Shown here: positions 1 through 3,923 of the stretch, one piece after another | Position numbering within the stretch: the stretch's first letter is position 1 | Layout: the number at the start of each line of letters is the position of its first letter | Assembly: GCA_009782975.1 (NCBI GenBank) | Contig: WRIA01000048.1 | Span: 1 to 5,809 of the forward strand | Source: Clostridiales bacterium | GTDB lineage: Bacteria; Bacillota_B; Dehalobacteriia; UBA4068 | Reading direction: 5' to 3' | Length of the DNA stretch: 5,809 nt | Translations under genes and position numbers: made by a program | The notes under the pieces: generated by a model | The model's input: the letters and a program-made list of their open reading frames with translations, nothing else | Told to the model about the DNA's origin: nothing | The model's database searches: none

Positions 1-254
1 GAAGAGATAGCGGTTACTTTTGTTGTTTCAAAATTTATACACGCTTTAGCAATTTTTTCAAGATGCTCCTGGCTTATACCGGCTTGAGCAGGATTTGTTT
101 CTATGGCTTTGCGTACAACGCTTCTATTAAAATATCTTGATAATTCTTTTTGTAAAAAGTTATCCCGGTTTATTTTTATTCCGGGTATTTTTACAGCGGA
201 ATAAAGGACCGTTTCGAAGCTGGCATTTTTAGCAATAGCTTTTTGTGGTGGCAT
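1..254 (-). CDS. Partial EcsC-like family protein (N-terminal 84 residues; 3' end off window)
   Basis: Leftward reading frame, open from the ATG (complement of 252-254) to the window edge, so the C-terminus is missing. It starts MPPQKAIAKNASFETVLYSA and continues with VKIPGIKINRDNFLQKEL and then the segments NPAQAGISQEHLEKIAKACI and NFETTKVTAIS. From memory, this pattern (KIPGxKIxRxxFLxKEL, then a PxxAGxSxExLxxIA segment and an ExxxVTxxS stretch) matches the N-terminus of a widespread Firmicutes family. That family is usually called EcsC-like, or misannotated as bacteriochlorophyll 4-vinyl reductase, and a PGGxAMAATIPAD-type segment would follow just beyond the edge. The start is supported by AAGGAG (complement of 261-266) six bases upstream. 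Biochemical function is not established. The family match is by recall, not by search. Confidence 0.62.
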   Translation of the reverse strand, partial: MPPQKAIAKNASFETVLYSAVKIPGIKINRDNFLQKELSRYFNRSVVRKAIETNPAQAGISQEHLEKIAKACINFETTKVTAIS

Positions 255-260
255 TATAAA

Positions 261-308
261 CTCCTTCTTTTTTTATTTTAGCATAACATATGATGTTTAA
301 TAATACAA
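261..308 (-). promoter_or_regulatory. Promoter and ribosome site of the leftward EcsC-like gene
   Basis: Read leftward, TTGTAT (complement of 303-308) and TATGCT (complement of 280-285) are separated by 17 bases, a plausible sigma-A type promoter. AAGGAG (261-266) follows and sits six bases before the ATG. The -35 box is a weak match, so the promoter is tentative; the ribosome site is clear. The promoter lies only 13 bases from the start of the divergent 321 gene. Confidence 0.5.
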
Positions 309-320
309 CACGGAGATATT

Positions 321-581
321 ATGCGATACCACTATAAAAAAGCGAAAATTTATATATTGACAAACAATATTTATATTTGTGAGCATCCTGTTTATACAAG
401 ATGCTCTTTATTTTTTGCGGAGGACAAAGGTTTGGCAATTATACAGCAACGTTTTGACCCGTTGACAAAGAACACCAACTGGGGGGAAATAGACCCCTGG
501 CTTACAGACGATTTATATTTTAATTCCGGTTTTAAGGAATACTTTTACAAACGCGCCAAAGAGTGTACGAACGGGTTATAA
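321..581 (+). CDS. C-terminally truncated small conserved clostridial protein
   Basis: An 86-residue protein beginning MRYHYKKAKIYIL, with the blocks CEHPVYTRCSLF, GLAIIQQRFDPLTKNTNW and GEIDPWLTDDLYF and ending ECTNGL. From memory, these blocks match a small cytoplasmic-looking protein of about 115-120 residues of unknown function, common in clostridial genomes and often near mobile elements. Homologues continue after the ExxGL segment with a YPTVTxRQIMWALxMKPL-like tail. Here a TAA falls exactly after GL, and none of the three downstream frames restores that tail, so the last 30 or so residues appear lost by deletion or a junction near base 579 rather than by a simple frameshift. GGAG at 312-315 supports the start. 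It may be a decaying gene or still translated; the sequence does not decide. Confidence 0.6.
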   Translation: MRYHYKKAKIYILTNNIYICEHPVYTRCSLFFAEDKGLAIIQQRFDPLTKNTNWGEIDPWLTDDLYFNSGFKEYFYKRAKECTNGL

Positions 582-652
582 AGGATACCACGCTTGCGGT
601 TGGCATGGCGGCGCTGATTGCGCGGCGGATTTAGGCAAACGCATAATCCACA

Positions 653-709
653 ATCAAAAAAATGTTTGCGAAGTTAAACATTTTATTTAGGAACGCAAAC
701 ATTTTTGAT
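653..709. repeat. AT-rich inverted repeat with nested third arm in a 263-base gap
   Basis: The gap 582-844 holds no convincing gene before the toxin. Its main structure is an inverted repeat: 653-670 pairs with 694-709, sharing ATGTTTGCG and CGCAAACAT flanked by an A-run and a T-run. A third segment, AAACATT (676-682), can pair instead with AATGTTT (661-667) and is followed by TTATTT. In either form a hairpin precedes a T-rich tract, so a weak bidirectional terminator or the edge of a small mobile element is possible. Bases 582-652 lie downstream of the truncated gene and show nothing I recognise. Confidence 0.45.
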
Positions 710-744
710 CCTATCAAAACTGAAACCCCGCCCGCCCAAACAAC

Positions 745-799
745 GGGCCGGATGGTATGCGGCCCATATTTGACAGTTTTGACGGCAGCGGAGTATAAT
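745..799 (+). promoter_or_regulatory. Toxin promoter with an upstream palindrome
   Basis: TTGACA (770-775) and TATAAT (794-799) are both perfect consensus boxes with an 18-base spacer. Transcription should begin near 806, giving a leader of about 40 bases before the toxin ATG. Directly upstream, GGGCCG (745-750) and CGGCCC (760-765) form a perfect 6-bp inverted repeat ending five bases before the -35 box. It could be an operator or the stem of an incoming terminator. Confidence 0.7.
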
Positions 800-822
800 G
801 TGTGCAAAAAGGCGGCGGGTTG

Positions 823-840
823 TTCCCTAAAAGGGGGGAT
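823..840 (+). promoter_or_regulatory. Toxin ribosome site, sequestered in a leader hairpin
   Basis: AAGGGGGG (831-838) is a very strong Shine-Dalgarno sequence, 6-7 bases before the toxin ATG. TTCCCT (823-828) just upstream can pair with it over an AAA loop: C825-C827 and T828 pair with A832-G835, with two G-U pairs extending the stem. Hiding the ribosome site in the primary transcript is a known way type I toxin mRNAs stay silent. The hairpin here is inferred by eye. Confidence 0.5.
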
Positions 841-844
841 GCCA

Positions 845-928
845 ATGGTAACATACGAAAGCCTGTTTGCTTTCTGCCTTGTTATACTCGGCGTCATCGG
901 ATTATGCCTAACGCATAAAAAGAAATAA
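845..928 (+). CDS. Putative holin-like (Hol_Tox family) type I toxin, 27 aa
   Basis: A 27-residue peptide: MVTYESLFAFC, then LVILGVIGLCL, then THKKK. It has the MVTYExLF start, a single hydrophobic membrane-spanning segment (about residues 7-23) and a short basic tail, which is the layout of the Firmicutes putative holin-like toxins (Pfam Hol_Tox) related to TxpA/BsrG-type peptides. Such peptides insert into the cytoplasmic membrane and are held in check by an antisense RNA. The frame stays open upstream to an ATG at 662, but the 845 start is preferred: it has the AAGGGGGG ribosome site, follows the promoter at 770-799, and gives the family's usual length. The convergent antisense promoter downstream strongly supports a type I toxin-antitoxin locus. 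Toxicity itself is inferred. Confidence 0.8.
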   Translation: MVTYESLFAFCLVILGVIGLCLTHKKK

Positions 929-949
929 CCGCCCTGCAATGCAGAGCGG
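918..949 (-). terminator. Terminator of the antisense antitoxin RNA
   Basis: Read leftward, the complement of 929-949 forms a near-perfect hairpin (CCGCTCTGC pairing with GCAGGGCGG, one G-U pair) followed at once by a U-rich tract, TTATTTCTTTTT (complement of 917-928). The stem directly abuts the toxin stop codon and the U-tract lies inside the toxin's lysine-rich tail codons. On the rightward transcript the same stem has a C/A mismatch and no U-tract, so it should work mainly leftward. Confidence 0.7.
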
Positions 950-1014
950 CCTCCCGCTGGGAACTTGCGAGATTCCGGGAGCGACCGCCTGCTACAACAG
1001 GCAGCCGCCTTTCT
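918..1014 (-). ncRNA. Antisense antitoxin RNA of the type I system (about 97 nt)
   Basis: Inferred from a strong leftward promoter (1021-1049), whose start point should fall near 1014, and a leftward intrinsic terminator ending near 918. The RNA would overlap the 3' end and downstream region of the toxin mRNA, as in convergent TxpA/RatA-type and BsrG/SR4-type loci. It is rich in structure: CTCCCG/CGGGAG (951-956 with 976-981) and GCCTG/CAGGC (987-991 with 998-1002) form two internal hairpins, which the toxin mRNA would carry in complementary form. That is suitable for loop-loop recognition. No protein frame of note lies in it. Confidence 0.65.
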
Positions 1015-1020
1015 GTATTA

Positions 1021-1049
1021 AGTATAAACCATTATAAATCTATTGTCAA
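1021..1049 (-). promoter_or_regulatory. Leftward promoter of the antitoxin RNA
   Basis: Read leftward, TTGACA (complement of 1044-1049) and TATACT (complement of 1021-1026) are separated by exactly 17 bases. This is a near-perfect sigma-A promoter with no start codon or ribosome site after it, as expected for a non-coding RNA. Confidence 0.75.
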
Positions 1050-1050
1050 G

Positions 1051-1110
1051 AAAAAAGCGTTTGGGGGCGGTTGGCGCGGTCTCGCCGCCCGGCATATCGG
1101 CCCCATACGC
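1051..1110 (-). terminator. Large inverted repeat, possible leftward terminator
   Basis: GCGTTTGGGGGC (1057-1068) and GGCCCCATACGC (1099-1110) are inverted copies with two mismatches. Inside the same region GGGCGG (1065-1070) can pair with CCGCCC (1085-1090), and GGCG (1073-1076) with CGCC (1083-1086). Read leftward, the hairpin ends in GC followed by six T (complement of 1051-1056), as an intrinsic terminator would. It sits just upstream of the antitoxin promoter and might shield the toxin locus from leftward read-through; the two strands of the stem compete, so this is tentative. Confidence 0.35.
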
Positions 1111-1124
1111 AATTTTGCACGAAA

Positions 1125-1168
1125 TTTTAAACGGTCCTGTAAACATTTTTAAACGGTCCTGTAAACAT
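1125..1168 (+). repeat. Two perfect 22-bp tandem repeats upstream of the riboswitch promoter
   Basis: Bases 1125-1146 and 1147-1168 are identical 22-mers, starting TTTTAAACGG and ending TCCTGTAAACAT, with TTTT beginning a third copy. They end seven bases before the -35 box at 1176. The GTAAACA of each copy (1139-1145 and 1161-1167) recurs inverted as TGTTTAC (1189-1195) inside the promoter spacer. An activator or repressor binding region is possible; a neutral tandem duplication is equally compatible. Confidence 0.75.
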
Positions 1169-1175
1169 TTTCCGG

Positions 1176-1204
1176 TTGACTTAGTGTCTGTTTACGGTTA
1201 TAAT
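1176..1204 (+). promoter_or_regulatory. Promoter of the riboswitch-controlled secreted protein gene
   Basis: TTGACT (1176-1181) and TATAAT (1199-1204) with a 17-base spacer form a near-consensus housekeeping promoter. The start point should lie near 1211, so the leader is about 219 bases. That is long enough for the riboswitch starting at 1222. Confidence 0.75.
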
Positions 1205-1221
1205 AACTGATAAGTGAATAG

Positions 1222-1405
1222 CCTATTTGACCGTTGCCTTTGGCCGCGGGAAACATGGAATGGGGTGAAAAGCCCCGCGAGCGGGTCGCCGTGAAGCCGT
1301 TTTAACGGATAAGCCGGATACATGACAAATAGGTTCTCGCTCCTGCCGGGGCTGGGGGCGCTGCGTGGATATTTGTTCGCGGCCGCCTTTACATGGCCCG
1401 CGGAC
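1222..1405 (+). promoter_or_regulatory. Cobalamin riboswitch
   Basis: The leader carries the main landmarks of the cobalamin aptamer. A perfect 8-bp closing stem joins CCTATTTG (1222-1229) and CAAATAGG (1326-1333). Inside are the GGGAA core (1248-1252), the P5/L5 hairpin GGGG-TGAAAAG-CCCC (1262-1276), a P6 hairpin GCGA/TCGC (1277-1289) followed by CGTGAAGCC, a CCG/CGG stem (1297-1308), and AAGCCGGATACATG (1311-1324), close to the B12 box with one base missing. Downstream, a 10-bp hairpin with one bulge (1375-1384 with 1395-1405) exposes TTTAC (1388-1392), which can pair with GTGAA of L5 (1265-1269, one G-U pair), as the known kissing loop does. The ribosome site GGAGG (1418-1422) is 13 bases past this hairpin and no T-run follows, so control of translation start is more likely than termination. 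Cobalamin should lower expression. Confidence 0.8.
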
Positions 1406-1429
1406 ATTTAATATTTTGGAGGTAAAAAC

Positions 1430-3472
1430 ATGAAAAAACTGTTGATCGTTGCCCTTATGGCCCTGCTTTTGGCCCTGCCGCTACCCGTACTGGCGGCCGT
1501 GGAGGAAAGCGCAGCCGTTGACGTCACCGTGGCTGTGTATGACGGCGATGCGGAGGAATGGGATGAAGGGCCCCCGGCCGTTACGGGGGAGGAGGAACCC
1601 TTGCCTAAGTATCAGGGGATAGCCACACAGGATATAGTGGATCTGCTGGAAAATATGGTTAAGCAGTGCGCCTATAACGGAACAAGCTATAAAGATAGCC
1701 GCTACGAGTGGCTTATCATGGATATGGCCGCCTATGCAGGGTTGTTCTCCGACAGCGCCGGTACCACCACGGCCGCGGCGCGTCAGGCTTACATTGATAA
1801 TGCCATAAATTCTCTGGCCGACCCGGACCCAGGCCCTTTTGGCAGTTTGGATAATATTTTTGCCAAGGCGGTTTTGGGCCTGCGCGCCGTCGGCATAGAC
1901 CCTGCCGATCTTATCACCGTAAACAAGAGGCCTTTAAACGCCGTAAGCCTGCTTAAAACCACCGCCACCACCAGCATCTATAACGCGCCCTATGTGTTGC
2001 TGGCTTATCAGCAAGGCAGCTACGATACTGCCGCCGCGGAACGGAGCCTTGTAACATTTATTTTGGGGGCGCAATTGTCTAACGGGGCTTGGGGCTGGGG
2101 AGATACACTGGATACCGCCGATCCGGATGGCACAGCCATGGTGTTGCAGTGTCTGGCCAGGTATTATACCGCAGATGAAGATGTAAAGGCCGCGGTGGAT
2201 AAAGCGCTGGCGTATCTTAGCGCGGAACAGGACTTAAGCGGCGCTTACATATCCACATGGACAGGCGGCCCCAGCGCCGACACTATGGCCCAGGTTATAC
2301 TGGCCCTTACGGCATTTGGGCTGGACCCGGATACGGACGCCCGTTTTGTAAAGGAGCATAGCCTGCTGGCGGGGCTGTTAGCTTTAAGAGACGAGGCGGA
2401 GGACGGATTTTTTGACTATTCCAACGAGCAGGCTTTCCGCGCCCTTATAGCCGTGGCCGGACTCAGGCAGTTGGATAAAGCGTATAACTTTTATGATTTT
2501 ACATACAAGCCGGCCGCGCAGGGCGTGGCTACCGGTCTGGGCTCCAAGCCCTCCATACCCAAAACCGAATCCACGACCGATATCACGGTCTATTTTACCT
2601 TAAAGGGGCTGGATGGTACATGGATAAACCGGGCCGCGCTTACGGTACCCCAGGATGCCAAGGTCTATCATGTGGTTATAAAGGCGCTGGCCGGCAGGGA
2701 CTACCGGCAGACCGGTGCGGAAAGCGGCTATGTGTCCTCCGTTACCAGGCCCAACGGCACGGTGCTTTCCGAGTTTGAGCATGGCCCTAATTCCGGCTGG
2801 CTGTACAAGGTGGGAGATTTTTTGCCAAGCATCGGCCTTACCTCCTATACTGTAAAAAGCGGCGACCATATTTTGCTGTACTACACAAAGGATTGGACTT
2901 TGGATTCGGAAGCGGGGCAGGTTTTTGGCGGGGGCGGCTCCGACAGATCCGCCGTTACGGCCGAGGTAACGGAAGCCTTTGCGGAAGATGCGGAAAATAA
3001 TGCTTACAAGCCTATGGCCCCTATACAGGCTGCCGGAACTAAGGCAGAAGCCACCAAAACAAATAATCCGCTTATATTGAATGGGGAAAAGACCGTGTTC
3101 CCGGCCATCAAGGTAAGCGGCTATAACTGGCTAAAGCTGCGGGATTTCGCCGCGCTGCTTATGGGCACCTCCAAGCAGTTCTCTCTTGTTTACGACCCCG
3201 AAACCCGCATAATAGATATACGCACCGGGCAGGCTTACACGCCCTTAGGCGACGAGCTGGAGGATGAGCTGGACGATGTGACAGATGCCCTGGCTACCTC
3301 CCAGCGGGTAAGGGTGGATGGGGAATTTATAGATATAGCCGCCTATAATGTGGCTGGCTACAACTACTTCCGCCTGCGAGATCTGGCCATTATACTGGAT
3401 TTTTATGTGGATTATAACGAGGATACCGGCGAGATAACGCTGGATTTAAGTAAGCCGTACAGCGAGGAATAG
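1430..3472 (+). CDS. Secreted intrinsic factor/transcobalamin-like corrinoid-binding protein with C-terminal stalk module
   Basis: A 680-residue exported protein. Residues 1-22 are a signal peptide (MKKLL, hydrophobic core, cleavage near VLA-A), with no lipobox cysteine. Residues 25-60 are an acidic linker. About 62-360 is a helical domain with alpha/alpha-barrel (prenyltransferase/terpene cyclase-type) repeats, including NGAWGWGDTLDTADPDGTA (218-236). Residues 384-489 form a DUF4430 (transcobalamin-like C-terminal) domain with GWLYKVGDFLPSIG (from 456) and the SGDHILLYYTKDW end. About 545-676 is a stalk module (copper amine oxidase N-terminal-like) with two matching halves, GYNWLKLRDFA and GYNYFRLRDLA (tyrosines 565 and 644). 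Helical barrel plus beta domain is the layout of animal intrinsic factor and transcobalamin, which clamp cobalamin between the two. With the riboswitch upstream, the likely job is extracellular capture of B12 or its precursors. GGAGG seven bases before the ATG supports the start. No SLH or sortase motif is visible, so the anchoring role of the stalk module is inferred. Ligand binding is not proven. Confidence 0.8.
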   Translation: MKKLLIVALMALLLALPLPVLAAVEESAAVDVTVAVYDGDAEEWDEGPPAVTGEEEPLPKYQGIATQDIVDLLENMVKQCAYNGTSYKDSRYEWLIMDMAAYAGLFSDSAGTTTAAARQAYIDNAINSLADPDPGPFGSLDNIFAKAVLGLRAVGIDPADLITVNKRPLNAVSLLKTTATTSIYNAPYVLLAYQQGSYDTAAAERSLVTFILGAQLSNGAWGWGDTLDTADPDGTAMVLQCLARYYTADEDVKAAVDKALAYLSAEQDLSGAYISTWTGGPSADTMAQVILALTAFGLDPDTDARFVKEHSLLAGLLALRDEAEDGFFDYSNEQAFRALIAVAGLRQLDKAYNFYDFTYKPAAQGVATGLGSKPSIPKTESTTDITVYFTLKGLDGTWINRAALTVPQDAKVYHVVIKALAGRDYRQTGAESGYVSSVTRPNGTVLSEFEHGPNSGWLYKVGDFLPSIGLTSYTVKSGDHILLYYTKDWTLDSEAGQVFGGGGSDRSAVTAEVTEAFAEDAENNAYKPMAPIQAAGTKAEATKTNNPLILNGEKTVFPAIKVSGYNWLKLRDFAALLMGTSKQFSLVYDPETRIIDIRTGQAYTPLGDELEDELDDVTDALATSQRVRVDGEFIDIAAYNVAGYNYFRLRDLAIILDFYVDYNEDTGEITLDLSKPYSEE

Positions 3473-3494
3473 CTGCCGGGCCCTTGCGCTTTTT
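3462..3494 (+). terminator. Weak candidate terminator of the secreted protein gene
   Basis: GCGAGG (3462-3467), which overlaps the stop region, can pair with CCTTGC (3482-3487, one G-U pair), followed two bases later by TTTTT. The loop is long and the stem weak, so the repeat array downstream may do part of the work. No better rightward terminator is seen before 3720. Confidence 0.3.
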
Positions 3495-3500
3495 AAAAAT

Positions 3501-3719
3501 AAGCTTATGATTTTACAAAACCGGCTTATGATTTTTAAAAATAAGCTTATGATCTTATCAAAGAAAGACTGTTTCTTTGCTAAAATAAGCTTATGATTTT
3601 TGAAAATAAGCTTATGATTTTATAAAACGGGCTTATGATTTTATAAAAACCGGCTTATGATTTTACTAGAACAGGCTTATGATTTTACTAAAACAGGCCT
3701 ATGATTTTTTTGAGAACGG
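3501..3719 (+). repeat. Array of nine 21-22-bp direct repeats with GCTTATGATTTT core
   Basis: Nine copies of a unit centred on CTTATGATTTT, the core beginning at 3504, 3525, 3546, 3590, 3611, 3632, 3654, 3676 and 3698 (last copy CCTATGAT). Spacings are 21, 21, 44, 21, 21, 22, 22 and 22, so every copy sits about two helical turns from the next and one unit position is missing. The unit is roughly GGCTTATGATTTTA plus a variable AAAAC-type tail. Four copies begin ATAAGCTTAT, a 10-bp palindrome; the others begin GGCTTAT. A degenerate tenth copy (ACTTATTTTGTA) starts at 3723. The array fills the space between two convergent surface-protein genes. It has no spacers like CRISPR and no Rep gene beside it. 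Function unknown: a protein-binding array, bent DNA or an expanded intergenic repeat are all possible. Confidence 0.85.
3559..3579. repeat. Perfect hairpin in place of one repeat unit
   Basis: CAAAGAAA (3559-3566) and TTTCTTTG (3572-3579) form a perfect 8-bp stem with a GACTG loop. The hairpin occupies the one gap in the array where a repeat is missing (44 bases between cores, i.e. two unit lengths). It has no T-tract after it, so it is not an obvious terminator. Confidence 0.7.
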
Positions 3720-3768
3720 CAGACTTATTTTGTATCGCTCGACAAAAACTAAGGTGGCGCACGTAGCA

Positions 3769-3834
3769 TGCCATATGCACGTTAGAGGTCAAAACGCCGA
3801 AGTGGTACAGTGTTGCTTCCGACGAGATAAGTAA
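3769..3834 (-). pseudogene. Relic of a DNA methyltransferase C-terminal segment
   Basis: Read leftward, this stretch encodes LLISSE followed by ATLYHFGVLTSNVHMA. From memory, ATLYHFGxLTSNVHMAWMRxVxGRLK is a conserved stretch near the C-terminus of class I SAM-dependent DNA methyltransferases of restriction systems, ahead of a YNNFPWP-like motif. Here the similarity ends sharply after HMA: the frame goes on with CYVRHLSFC and stops at 3688-3690 inside the repeat array, with no WMR or NNFPWP segment. No methyltransferase domain is present upstream, where the terminator of the surface-protein gene begins. It is best read as a small leftover of a lost restriction-modification gene. The match is short and by recall, so it is a moderate-confidence call. 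Confidence 0.5.
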
Positions 3835-3858
3835 AGGTGTTTTTTTAAGATAATTTTC

Positions 3859-3904
3859 AAAAGCAATAAAAAGCTCCCGGCAAGGCTTGTTTACCTTGCC
3901 GGGA
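3859..3904 (-). terminator. Intrinsic terminator of the leftward SLH surface-protein gene
   Basis: Read leftward, TCCCGGCAAGG and CCTTGCCGGGA (3894-3904 and 3875-3885) form a perfect 11-bp GC-rich stem with an 8-base loop, followed by GCTTTTTATTGCTTTT. It begins about 20 bases after the stop codon of the surface-protein gene. This is a strong, textbook factor-independent terminator. Confidence 0.9.
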
Positions 3905-3923
3905 ACTATAATTTTATTTTGCG

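Noticed and set aside
662..844. Extended N-terminus of the toxin from the ATG at 662
   Set aside because: The promoter at 770-799 lies inside this stretch and the strong ribosome site and family-like MVTYE start are at 845.
631..939. 102-codon leftward ORF
   Set aside because: It runs antisense through the toxin gene and its promoter, has no convincing ribosome site, and its translation has no recognisable family or composition.
1198..1407. 69-codon leftward ORF
   Set aside because: It is the antisense of the riboswitch leader; the structured RNA on the other strand explains the sequence.
1789..2869. Two leftward ORFs (1789-1977 and 2600-2869)
   Set aside because: Both lie wholly inside the 680-codon gene on the opposite strand and show no family features.
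3501..3719. CRISPR array
   Set aside because: Unit period is only 21-22 bp with no unique spacers of 25 bp or more between conserved repeats, and no cas gene is nearby.
3501..3719. Plasmid replication origin (iterons)
   Set aside because: The spacing fits, but there is no rep gene, DnaA box cluster or partition gene in the window, and the neighbours are surface-protein genes; kept only as a comparison.
3775..3834. Rightward 19-codon peptide starting MHVRGQNAEVV
   Set aside because: No ribosome site; the leftward frame over the same bases carries the recognisable methyltransferase-like motif, so this is its shadow.
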